7,100 bases of DNA from an uncultured Coriobacteriaceae bacterium (GTDB taxonomy: Bacteria > Actinomycetota > Coriobacteriia > Coriobacteriales > Eggerthellaceae), in the NCBI GenBank assembly GCA_946623915.1, contig CAMORQ010000099.1, positions 1-7,100 on the forward strand. The letters are read 5' to 3'. The translations under genes were made by a program, and so were the position numbers. The notes beneath the pieces are model-generated. The model worked only from the letters and a program-made list of their open reading frames with translations, ran no database searches and had not been told where the DNA came from. The first letter of the stretch is position 1, and each line of letters opens with the position of its first letter. Below are positions 1-6,609 of the stretch, one piece after another.

Positions 1-157
1 CGGGAAGCGTGGGGTCGAAGATAGGCTCCTTGATGGCCACTTCGCGTTCCAGATTGGGGTCCCACGCACGCCACACGCGTGCCATGGCGCCGCGTCCGAG
101 TTCGCCGCGTACTTCGTAGGGTCCGAGCCGGGTGCCGTATGTCGCGTCCGCTGCCAT
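1..157 (-). CDS. Hanks-type Ser/Thr protein kinase, N-terminal fragment (runs off window)
   Basis: The 52 visible residues are the start of a eukaryotic-like Ser/Thr kinase N-lobe. The ATP-binding glycine-rich loop is seen as GELGRGAMARVWRAWD (residues 18-33), followed by VAIK with the catalytic lysine at K43. By family knowledge such kinases transfer phosphate from ATP to Thr/Ser and are often anchored by one transmembrane helix after the catalytic domain; that part lies outside the window. The ATG follows the stop of the upstream gene after 3 nt (TAA CCC ATG), so it is translationally linked and is the last visible gene of the operon. The ribosome site is weak (GCGAGAA inside the previous gene). 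It probably phosphorylates the FHA protein and is opposed by the PP2C phosphatase encoded upstream; that pairing is inferred from context. Confidence 0.93.
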   Translation of the reverse strand, partial: MAADATYGTRLGPYEVRGELGRGAMARVWRAWDPNLEREVAIKEPIFDPTLP

Positions 158-160
158 GGG

Positions 161-1141
161 TTAGTAGTTCTCGCTGCTCTCGTCGTAACTGCTGTTGCCG
201 CTGTCGTCGTCGTTGGAGTAGTCGGAGTACCCGCTATCCGAATCGTAGGAGTCGGAATCCGAGTCATCCGTGGATGCGTAGTAGTCGCTATCGGTGCTGT
301 CGGAATCGCCGCCGGTTGTGTCGGAGCCTTCGCTGTCGGAACCTTCGCTGTCGGTGCCACCGTCGCTGTCGTAGTCGCTGGTTGCGTCTTCGCCGTTGGC
401 ACGCGCGTTTTCGGCCGCTGCGCGCTCTTCGGATATTTCGGGCATATGGCCGCTCGTTATCTCGTCGACCGTCGAGCTGATGCCGGAAACCGGAATGACC
501 AACTGCGTTATCTCTTCTTCAATCGAATAGCCGGCGTAGTCGAAAAACGCGCTTACGCCCTTGACCGTCTGCAGATAGGCGCCAGGGTTGGTGACGGCCG
601 AGAGCACGGAAGAAAACTCCGTCGATCCGGACTCGTAGGCCTTCACATCGGAAAGGAAAGCTTCCAGGTAGCGGTCGTCAAGCGCGAGGTATTCGATGGT
701 TTCGCCTTCTTCAGATGCGGTGTGCGCCGTACTTTCGAACAGAACGGCGCCCCCTTTCTTCAGGATGGGGGCGGGACTGCGCAGTCCCGTGGTGGCGTTG
801 TCGAATTCGCGCACATGGCCGTTGAGGTCGATGTACCACAGCTTCACGTTCTCGTCGAGCACCGTAGAGCCTTCAGGCGCACCCACGGCGTCTATGATGC
901 TCCTGTCCGTCACGGGAGGCAGTTCCGCTACGGCGGAGCTGGATGGGGCTTCGGGAACCACCTGCTCGATGGGTGCCGAAGAAGCGCTCGACTCCATGTC
1001 GCCGGCCGCTTCTTCGGCGCTGCGGTGTTCGAAGGCAAAAACCGTGCTGCCACCGGCTACGAGGGCCAAAGCCAGAGCCGCTGCCACTTGCGGTGGTCGT
1101 ACGGAGAAACGCAAAGGGGTCGCAGCAGGCTTGTCTTCCAT
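161..1141 (-). CDS. Exported/membrane-anchored protein with PP2C-type ectodomain and Ser-Asp-Tyr tail
   Basis: This 326-residue protein of unknown function has a short basic N-terminus (RFSVRPPQ), one hydrophobic segment at about 19-37 (signal anchor, or signal peptide with a possible VFA cleavage site), an acidic Ser/Pro linker, a compact domain at about 99-221, and a highly acidic Ser-Asp-Tyr tail from about 252. The compact domain (LWYIDLNGHVREFDN to IPVSGI) aligns almost without gaps to the extracellular part of the phosphatase encoded just upstream, about 57 of 123 identical by hand. The tail includes two tandem 15-nt units encoding SEGSD. ATG lies 3 nt after the phosphatase stop, with AAGGA as ribosome site. 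There is no enzymatic motif. A role as partner or ligand-sensing subunit for the phosphatase or for the downstream kinase is inference from shared domain and position. Confidence 0.9.
   Translation of the reverse strand: MEDKPAATPLRFSVRPPQVAAALALALVAGGSTVFAFEHRSAEEAAGDMESSASSAPIEQVVPEAPSSSAVAELPPVTDRSIIDAVGAPEGSTVLDENVKLWYIDLNGHVREFDNATTGLRSPAPILKKGGAVLFESTAHTASEEGETIEYLALDDRYLEAFLSDVKAYESGSTEFSSVLSAVTNPGAYLQTVKGVSAFFDYAGYSIEEEITQLVIPVSGISSTVDEITSGHMPEISEERAAAENARANGEDATSDYDSDGGTDSEGSDSEGSDTTGGDSDSTDSDYYASTDDSDSDSYDSDSGYSDYSNDDDSGNSSYDESSENY
320..349. repeat. Two tandem 15-nt units in the Ser-Asp tail coding region
   Basis: GTCGGAGCCTTCGCT (320-334) is followed directly by GTCGGAACCTTCGCT (335-349), 14 of 15 identical. 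Read on the minus strand they encode repeated SEGSD. The surrounding tail is less regular but equally Ser/Asp-rich, suggesting growth by slippage or unequal exchange. Confidence 0.8.
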
Positions 1142-1144
1142 GTC

Positions 1145-3058
1145 TTACTGTCCTTCGGCGGTAGCGTCGGTCGTGCTGTCGGTGTTGGTCGCAACGGTCG
1201 CGTCGGTAGCCGTGGTCGCTGTGGCGTCGGTCGCCGTCGTGGCGGTCGCGTCGGTCGCCGTGGTCGCCGTGGCATCGGTCGCGGTCGTGGCTGTGGCATC
1301 GGTCGCGGTCGTGCCCGTAGCGGTGGCGTCTGTGGTCGCGGCGGCGTCGGTTGCGGTGCCGTCTTCAGTTTCAGCGTAGGTCGTCGCGTCGGTCGCGGTT
1401 GCGCTGTCCGATGCGGGGATGCCCGAAATCGGAACGATCAGATTGGTCACTTCCTGATCGACCGAAGCGTAGCCTGCGTTAGCGAAGAACGTCGAGAGCG
1501 CTTCGATGGTGCTGAGGTACGTGCTGCTGTCGGCAATCTGGGCAAGGTCGGACGTGAAGGTCGTGGAGCCGGCGTTGTAGGCTTCCACGTCTTCGACGAG
1601 CGCTTGCACGTAGCGGCCGTCGAGCATGCGGTACTCGGTGACCATGCCCTCTTCGTCGACCGTTCCCGTACCGTCTTCGAAGATGACCGAGCTGCCGGCC
1701 AAGATGACGGGAGCGGGGCTATTCACACCGTTCGATGCGTTGTCGAACGCGCGGGCGTTGCCGTTGACATCAAGGTAGTAGAGCGTGGTGTTGGTGGACA
1801 CTTGCTCTGATCCCGGCAGCGCGCTCGACGACGAAGAAGACGACGATGAGCTGCTCGACGACGAAGACGAGCTCGTTGGTGTGGCTACGATGGTCGTCGG
1901 CTGACCCGAACTCGACGAGGAGACGTCAACCGTGTCCCCTGAGCCCTTGTTGCCGTTGGCGACGGCGAACAGGATGCTTGCCAGCGCCAAGAGCGCCACG
2001 CCTATGGCGATGGGGATGATGATATTGCGGTTGAAACCCTCACCGCCCGAGCGTTGGGGTTGCGTTCTGGACGAAACCGACCGGGAGCGTGGGGCGGAAG
2101 TGCGGCCCGCGCCGCGTCCGTCGGCTTGGCCTTCGGCGCGTGCATTGCGGGCATTGCGTCCGCCGCGCGCCGTTGGCGCGCCATGGGCTCCGGTTGTTGC
2201 TTGCGCACCCTGTACGCGCGGGTTGCGGCGGGTAGGTGCGGCGTCTACCGGGTCCACTTCACCGCCCGCGAGGGTGGGTGTGCTGCTGCGCTGAGCGGCT
2301 TCGCGTCCGGGAAACAGCACGATAGCGGTGGAATTGTCGTCGGTTCCAGCGGAAAGCGCTGCTTTCACTACCTGCTGTGTGGCCTGCTGAGCACCCTGGG
2401 CGCGCTCGACGATCTGAGCGATCTTGTCGCTGTCGAGCACGGTGTAGACGCCATCGGTGCACAGGAGCAGTGCGTCGTCGGGTTCGAGGTCGATTTCGTT
2501 GATTTCGGTTTTCATTACCGTGAAGCCGAGCGCCTGTTCGATCTTGTTGCGCTCGGGATGGTTCTGGGCTTCCTCTTCGGTGATCATCCCGCGGAAGAGC
2601 ATGCGTCCCACCTGGGAATGGTCTTCGGTGATCTGCTTGGCATGCCCGTCGCGTATGAGGTAGGCGCGGCTGTCGCCCACGTGCCCAATCCAGGCGTGCG
2701 TGGGGCTGACGAAAGCGCCCACGAACGTGGCGCCCATGCTGCGGCCATCGTTTTGCTCGGCCGCTTCGAGGATGGAAGCGTGCGCTTTCTGGACGATTTC
2801 GTCCAAAGCGGCGGGGGCGTCCAGCTCTATCTGGTTGCCGCGCGCCATTTCCAGCAGCTGTCCTAGGTAGCGTTCCGATTCAGTGATGACGATGCCGCTG
2901 GCAACGTCTCCGCCCTGGTAGCCGCCCATGCCGTCGCTGACGACGGCGAAAGCGCTCGCATCGTTGGAAAACGACGCGAGACCGGAGAAGTCGTACGCAT
3001 AGTAGTTGTCTTCGTTCGCTTCGCGCGGACCGGTAGCTGTGCACCCTGCTAAATTCAC
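1145..3058 (-). CDS. PP2C-family Ser/Thr phosphatase with TM helix and extracytoplasmic domain
   Basis: This is a 637-residue metal-dependent PP2C phosphatase. Residues 1-250 carry the catalytic domain with all hallmark motifs: PREANED (R12, D17), DGMGG (D42), GATF (109-112), GDSR (D129), TEDHS, TDG (D202) and GTDDNST (D240/D241). An Arg/Ala/Gly-rich cytoplasmic linker (about 252-343) leads to one membrane helix (about 345-368), then a Ser-rich stalk with 17 consecutive Ser, an ectodomain at about 424-547, and an Ala-Thr-Asp repeat tail. The topology is cytoplasmic catalysis with an outside sensor, as in mycobacterial PstP, but the ectodomain is different and is shared with the next gene. I chose GTG at 3058 because GAGGAG sits 6 nt before it and the homology begins there. 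An in-frame TTG at 3094 would lie inside a hairpin. It probably reverses the kinase encoded downstream. Confidence 0.96.
   Translation of the reverse strand: MNLAGCTATGPREANEDNYYAYDFSGLASFSNDASAFAVVSDGMGGYQGGDVASGIVITESERYLGQLLEMARGNQIELDAPAALDEIVQKAHASILEAAEQNDGRSMGATFVGAFVSPTHAWIGHVGDSRAYLIRDGHAKQITEDHSQVGRMLFRGMITEEEAQNHPERNKIEQALGFTVMKTEINEIDLEPDDALLLCTDGVYTVLDSDKIAQIVERAQGAQQATQQVVKAALSAGTDDNSTAIVLFPGREAAQRSSTPTLAGGEVDPVDAAPTRRNPRVQGAQATTGAHGAPTARGGRNARNARAEGQADGRGAGRTSAPRSRSVSSRTQPQRSGGEGFNRNIIIPIAIGVALLALASILFAVANGNKGSGDTVDVSSSSSGQPTTIVATPTSSSSSSSSSSSSSSSSSALPGSEQVSTNTTLYYLDVNGNARAFDNASNGVNSPAPVILAGSSVIFEDGTGTVDEEGMVTEYRMLDGRYVQALVEDVEAYNAGSTTFTSDLAQIADSSTYLSTIEALSTFFANAGYASVDQEVTNLIVPISGIPASDSATATDATTYAETEDGTATDAAATTDATATGTTATDATATTATDATATTATDATATTATDATATTATDATVATNTDSTTDATAEGQ
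1197..1316. repeat. Five tandem 24-nt units coding the phosphatase Ala-Thr-Asp tail
   Basis: Five consecutive 24-nt units begin at 1197, 1221, 1245, 1269 and 1293, each of the form GTSGCRTCGGTNGCSGTSGT plus four bases. On the minus strand each encodes an eight-residue Ala/Thr/Asp unit (TATDATAT-like). Degraded copies flank them. Units differ mostly at third codon positions, so the protein repeat is kept while the DNA drifts. Confidence 0.85.
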
Positions 3059-3064
3059 GTTTCG

Positions 3065-3070
3065 CTCCTC
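3065..3070 (-). promoter_or_regulatory. Ribosome binding site deciding the GTG start of the phosphatase
   Basis: GAGGAG on the minus strand, 6 nt before the GTG at 3058-3056. It is much better than anything before the upstream in-frame TTG at 3094, so it fixes the start. Confidence 0.8.
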
Positions 3071-3083
3071 TTCACGAGTTTTG

Positions 3084-3115
3084 CCGGCGCCCAAGGCGCG
3101 TGCCCCAGACGCCGG
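3084..3115 (-). promoter_or_regulatory. Intercistronic hairpin between VWA and phosphatase genes
   Basis: On the minus strand CCGGCGTCTGGGG pairs with CCTTGGGCGCCGG around a 6-nt loop CACGCG: 13 consecutive pairs, of which four are G-U. It lies in the only sizeable gap of the operon (67 nt), just upstream of the phosphatase ribosome site. It is followed by CAAAACTCG and not by a T-run, so it is not a standard terminator. It may protect or process the mRNA, or set the VWA-to-phosphatase ratio; the role is inference. Confidence 0.55.
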
Positions 3116-3125
3116 ATTTCAGCCG

Positions 3126-5111
3126 TTAGGCTGCTTTGCCTACTTTGGCATTCCTGACAAGTATAGCGATTAGACCAGCCAAAAGCGCTATTCCTGCCCC
3201 AGCAAGCAGATAGATTGAATAATCAATCCCTTCATCCTTCACACGAACCTGCGATTTGATGCCCTGAAGCTGGATGGCGAAGGCATATGCCACGTCGTCG
3301 CCACCGCTCACTTCGACGGTGTAGTCGCCCAAATCGGGGTTGGGGAGCTCGAGGGTGACAAACGAGCCTTCTTCTGCGAGTGTGTAGCGCGACGGGTCGA
3401 CTTCGGCCCCGTTGCAGCGAAGCGTTAACTGGGGCACGTATCCTTTGCCCAGCACACCGATGCCCAGTGCAGCCGTGTACTGGCCCGCCGTGCCGGCCTC
3501 GAAGGTTTTTTCGGCGCCGGAGAGCTCTTCTTCGATCACGCTTACACCGAGCGAATGGTAGTAGGCGCTTAGGAAGTTCTTTTCCAGCTCGTAGACGTCG
3601 TTCGCCTGGTAGTACGTGCCACCTGTCGCTTCCGACATCTGGCGCAGGAAGCCCGCGTTGGACTCGCCGACGTCGCCGAACCCGACGGTGTCGATGTGGA
3701 TGCCGGCTGCTGCAGCCTGGGCCACCGGGCCCGAGAGCATCTGCTCGTTGTTCTGGCCGACCGTCGCGGCTCCGTCGGAAAGGACCAGGATGCGTTTGTC
3801 GGCGCACACGGGCGCGGCGTTCAGCTTGCTCAGCGCCGAATCCAGGGCGACGCCGATGTTGGTTTCCGCATACGGGTTGGCGTTGATGTTCTGCACGGCT
3901 TGGCGTGCCTCGTCGTTGAACCCGCTGGTCACTTCGACGAGTTGCTCGCTGAATCCGATGACGGATGCGCTCACGGGCGCGGCGTAGGGCATGGAGTCGT
4001 AGGACTGCATGGCGCGCAGGTATTCGCGGGCGGCAACCTTTGCGCCGTCGAGCTTCGTGGTGTTGGCGGCGATGTTGTCGACCATGCTGCCGGAGAGGTC
4101 GAGCGCCATTACGCTTGACATGTGGGTGGTCGGCAGCGCGGCGCTAAACCACGTGTCGAAGAACGCGCGCACGTCGGCGCGGACTTCGGAAGACATGCTG
4201 TAGCTGTCCTGCAGGGACAGTCGCTCTGCCACCTGGGAGTCGACCGGACGTTCAGGGAAGGTCACCTTGCTCGTGAAGGGCTGCCATTGGTCGGAAAGCC
4301 CTACGGCCATGCCGATTGTCGAAGCGGATTCGACGGTTTGGGGATTGGCAGTGACGGTTTTGTTCAGCGACAGGTCGGCGACTACGCCGGCGCCGTCGGT
4401 CAGGCCGTAGCCCAGATCGCCGAACGTGCCGTAAATAACCATGGTCTTGATCGAACGGGGGAACGTGCCAGTGTTCAGCTGTGCGAGGTAGCCGCTCGCG
4501 GGGTCGAGGTCGGCGCGGGTAAGGCCTGCAGAACCGGCAATCGTGTCCCAAAGGCTTAGTTCGGGATAGGTGCTCATCAGGCTGTAGCCGTTGTTCGGAG
4601 TGCCGGCGAGCACGACGCCCACCACGTCGGCGCGGGAGCTCTGCTTGGTCGTGGAGAGGTCTTCCAGGTAGGTGCGCACGGACAGGCCCGGGGCGCCGAA
4701 GGCCACAATCAGCGTCTTCGGCTGCGCGCCGGATTCGCGAATCCGGTCAAGCGCCCATACCACGTCTTCCGAAGCGACGGGGACACCTGGGTCGGGGCTT
4801 CCCAAAACGAAGGTGGCCGGGATTACGTCGCCGCCGCCCGTTTCGTTCCACCAGGCGGGATTCATGCTGGTCAGCAGCTTCAAGGCGCCTGAGGTCCCCA
4901 CTTCTATCGGCTCTTCGTCAAGCCAGCGTTGCGTGGTGTGGATGTAGTCTCCAAGCCCTGCGTCGATGACGAGCACGCTGGGGACTTGCTCCGCCGCCCA
5001 GGCGGCGGGGGCTATGGCTAGCCAGATAGCGCATGCAGCGATTATCACGGCAATCGCGTCGATGGTGCGGTGCCCCAGGATGTGGGGCGCCGCATTGCGT
5101 GTTGCTTTCAT
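3126..5111 (-). CDS. Exported membrane-anchored VWA protein with N-terminal hydrolase-like domain
   Basis: The protein has 661 residues. Residues 1-39 form a signal peptide (hydrophobic 18-37, likely AWA cleavage). Residues about 43-250 look like an alpha/beta-hydrolase of lipase type: LIVAFGAPGLSVRTYLE aligns with the usual nucleophile elbow and VVLAGTPNNG with the usual LGTPhrG strand, but the nucleophile Ser is Gly139 and no catalytic His is seen. Residues about 331-525 are a von Willebrand A domain with the metal-binding MIDAS site DLSGS (D338, S340, S342), T417 and SDG (D446). A beta-sandwich-like region (530-615) and a C-terminal helix (633-652) with basic end RNAKVGK follow. So the bulk is outside, tethered to the membrane. 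ATG at 5111 gives a clean signal peptide; the TTG at 5141 overlaps the preceding gene and is less likely. It may bind a surface protein or ligand and report to the kinase/phosphatase pair (inferred). Confidence 0.93.
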   Translation of the reverse strand: MKATRNAAPHILGHRTIDAIAVIIAACAIWLAIAPAAWAAEQVPSVLVIDAGLGDYIHTTQRWLDEEPIEVGTSGALKLLTSMNPAWWNETGGGDVIPATFVLGSPDPGVPVASEDVVWALDRIRESGAQPKTLIVAFGAPGLSVRTYLEDLSTTKQSSRADVVGVVLAGTPNNGYSLMSTYPELSLWDTIAGSAGLTRADLDPASGYLAQLNTGTFPRSIKTMVIYGTFGDLGYGLTDGAGVVADLSLNKTVTANPQTVESASTIGMAVGLSDQWQPFTSKVTFPERPVDSQVAERLSLQDSYSMSSEVRADVRAFFDTWFSAALPTTHMSSVMALDLSGSMVDNIAANTTKLDGAKVAAREYLRAMQSYDSMPYAAPVSASVIGFSEQLVEVTSGFNDEARQAVQNINANPYAETNIGVALDSALSKLNAAPVCADKRILVLSDGAATVGQNNEQMLSGPVAQAAAAGIHIDTVGFGDVGESNAGFLRQMSEATGGTYYQANDVYELEKNFLSAYYHSLGVSVIEEELSGAEKTFEAGTAGQYTAALGIGVLGKGYVPQLTLRCNGAEVDPSRYTLAEEGSFVTLELPNPDLGDYTVEVSGGDDVAYAFAIQLQGIKSQVRVKDEGIDYSIYLLAGAGIALLAGLIAILVRNAKVGKAA

Positions 5112-5124
5112 GGTCGGATCCGTC

Positions 5125-6075
5125 CTAGCGGGCTGCACCAAAGACGAGGGTGGTGTCGCCGATTTTGATGGTGTCGCCGTTGGACAGCGGTTGCTGGCCG
5201 GTCAGGCGCTGGCCGTTGATGTAGGTGCCGTTCACGCTACCCATGTCGAGGGCGGACCAGCCGTTGGGCGTGTAGGACAGCTTCACGTGCTCGCGGGAAA
5301 CCTTGCCGTCGTCGAGGACGATGTAGCACTTCACGTCGCGGCCGATGACGACGTCATTGGCGGGCAGGTCGTAGGTGTTGCCGCGGTTGTCGCCAGATTG
5401 CACGGTCAGCGTGTCGCCGGTCTTGGGGACGTCGATGATGGTGGCTGCCTGCGGCTTGCGGTCGATGATGGTGGCGTTGGAGGGCGCGGGCTTAGGTGCT
5501 GCTGCGGCTGCTGCGCTTGCAGCGGACGCGCTGGCTGCGGCGGCGTTTGCGGCTGCGGCATTGCGTTTTGCGTCCTCTACCTTGTTTTCCAGACTGTCCA
5601 TCTTGGAGTTGAACGCCTGCACGAATTCGGTGGAAGGCTTGGAGCGCTGGACCGAGCTGGCGTAGATGACCATGGCGATGATAGCCAGCAGCAGGCCGGC
5701 GAGGGCGACCATGGCGACGATGGGACCGTAGCCCTTCACGAGCCAATGGATGTTGTAGGGGATGCTCATCGTGGTTTCGATGTCATCGAGGCGCAGCACG
5801 TGCGATGTGTCGATGTTGCCTGTGTGACGGAAGATGAATGCGGGGATGATTGCGAACAAGCCCACCATCGAAAGGATGCGGGGGATAAGGGCTTTCTGAT
5901 CCTTTTTCTTGGTGATCGAATCGTAGAAGATCCAGATGAGCACTGCTGCTGCGACGAAGAGGAAGATGTACATGCCCCAATTGAAGAGCCATTCGTACTG
6001 TTGGATTTCTGCCCAACGGTCGTCCACCCAAGTGGAATTGTAGGGAAGTTCGATGTAAGTTTGTCCGCCGTTCAT
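5125..6075 (-). CDS. Three-pass membrane protein with cytoplasmic FHA domain
   Basis: The protein has 316 residues. Hydrophobic helices at about 33-51, 64-82 and 116-139 with basic stretches TKKKDQK and QRSK after helices 1 and 3 give an N-out, C-in topology. A possible coiled coil (148-172) and an Ala-rich linker (172-194) precede two ATIID motifs (201-205, 211-215), then the FHA domain (about 222-316) with the canonical GR (245-246), SREH (260-263) and NGTYING (282-288). FHA domains bind phosphothreonine peptides, so this is the reader of the circuit, placed at the membrane next to kinase and phosphatase. I chose ATG at 6075 because AAAGGAGA lies 5 nt before it. An in-frame ATG at 6144 would add 23 polar residues without a good ribosome site. 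It is the first gene of the operon. Confidence 0.95.
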   Translation of the reverse strand: MNGGQTYIELPYNSTWVDDRWAEIQQYEWLFNWGMYIFLFVAAAVLIWIFYDSITKKKDQKALIPRILSMVGLFAIIPAFIFRHTGNIDTSHVLRLDDIETTMSIPYNIHWLVKGYGPIVAMVALAGLLLAIIAMVIYASSVQRSKPSTEFVQAFNSKMDSLENKVEDAKRNAAAANAAAASASAASAAAAAAPKPAPSNATIIDRKPQAATIIDVPKTGDTLTVQSGDNRGNTYDLPANDVVIGRDVKCYIVLDDGKVSREHVKLSYTPNGWSALDMGSVNGTYINGQRLTGQQPLSNGDTIKIGDTTLVFGAAR

Positions 6076-6080
6076 TGTTC

Positions 6081-6088
6081 TCTCCTTT
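6081..6088 (-). promoter_or_regulatory. Ribosome binding site deciding the FHA gene start
   Basis: AAAGGAGA on the minus strand ends 5 nt before ATG at 6075. It is the strongest Shine-Dalgarno match in the window and argues against the longer reading frame from 6144. Confidence 0.85.
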
Positions 6089-6181
6089 ACCAACGACGTT
6101 TGCGCTATTACGTAGCCGCGATGTGCCTGTGGGTCGCTAGCCATTTCCCTTACAATCAGGCAGTTCCTTGGCTTGATAAGG

Positions 6182-6210
6182 ATAGTAGCCTATTTGGTTG
6201 GGTATGAGAA
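6182..6210 (-). promoter_or_regulatory. Possible sigma70-type promoter of the operon
   Basis: On the minus strand TTCTCA (6210-6205) and TACTAT (6187-6182) are separated by 17 nt, each matching 4 of 6 consensus positions. It would give a leader of about 100 nt before the FHA gene. A match this weak occurs often by chance; position is the main support. Confidence 0.3.
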
Positions 6211-6217
6211 TACGATT

Positions 6218-6229
6218 TGTTGCACAACA
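6218..6229. promoter_or_regulatory. 12-bp palindrome upstream of the putative promoter
   Basis: TGTTGCACAACA has perfect 5-bp arms around CA and lies 7 nt upstream of the putative -35 box. It could be an operator or activator site; no regulator can be named. Confidence 0.3.
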
Positions 6230-6256
6230 TTTGCCAACGCCCTCCCACGCGCTCCC

Positions 6257-6324
6257 CGTGCCAACGGGGTCAGGCTTAATGTCTCATCGTCGTGCCAACG
6301 GGGTCAGGCTTAATGTCTCATCGT
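6257..6324. repeat. Exact tandem duplication of a 34-nt unit
   Basis: Positions 6257-6290 and 6291-6324 are identical; the next five bases (CGTGC) begin a third copy. The core GGGGTCAGGCTTAATGTC looks like a mobile-element or REP-like edge, but I cannot confirm that. There is no spacer between copies, so it is not a CRISPR array. Confidence 0.9.
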
Positions 6325-6477
6325 CGTGCGGGCCTTTGACAACCGGCGCATTGTTGTTGTCACGTCTGCATGATCCCTCCATTGACGCATGCGACCGTGG
6401 CTAGCGGCAAAACATCACGATTAACGCAGCCGGGGCAGACTGTTGCCCGGAGATACATCTCTTTGGTACGGAAGTTG

Positions 6478-6491
6478 CTCCATTAATGGAG
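6478..6491. repeat. Perfect 14-bp palindrome
   Basis: CTCCATTAATGGAG is its own reverse complement. It could be a binding site for a dimeric regulator; nothing nearby identifies one. Confidence 0.6.
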
Positions 6492-6609
6492 GAGGCGCGG
6501 CCCGCAGCTTGCCGCCTATAGCCTGCAACTTGCCGCCCATGCATGAGAGAACGGGGTAGGCAGCTTGTTCCATTTGGTGCAACGCAAATGCACCGTTGCC
6601 AAAATGCCG

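Noticed and set aside
446..1810. Long plus-strand reading frame of 454 codons
   Set aside because: It is antisense to the phosphatase and ectodomain genes; its Arg/Gly/Val repeats come from the 24-nt tandem units read in reverse.
3059..3094. Phosphatase starting at TTG 3094
   Set aside because: The codon lies in the hairpin, has no ribosome site, and the family homology starts only at the GTG at 3058.
5112..5141. VWA protein starting at TTG 5141
   Set aside because: TTG is a rare start, would overlap the FHA gene, and puts ten extra residues before a complete signal peptide that starts at ATG 5111.
6076..6144. Longer FHA protein starting at ATG 6144
   Set aside because: The 23 extra residues are polar and there is no good ribosome site there, while AAAGGAGA precedes the ATG at 6075.
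6150..6155. Plus-strand -10 box TACAAT
   Set aside because: No acceptable -35 box lies 16-18 nt upstream and there is no rightward gene to serve.
4966..6207. Long plus-strand reading frame of 413 codons
   Set aside because: It is antisense to the FHA gene, with no recognisable domain; a by-product of high GC content.
6257..6329. CRISPR array
   Set aside because: The two repeat copies are directly adjacent with no spacer, and no cas gene is present.
6198..6404. Plus-strand frame of 68 codons
   Set aside because: It reads through the 34-nt tandem duplication and has no ribosome site or recognisable content.
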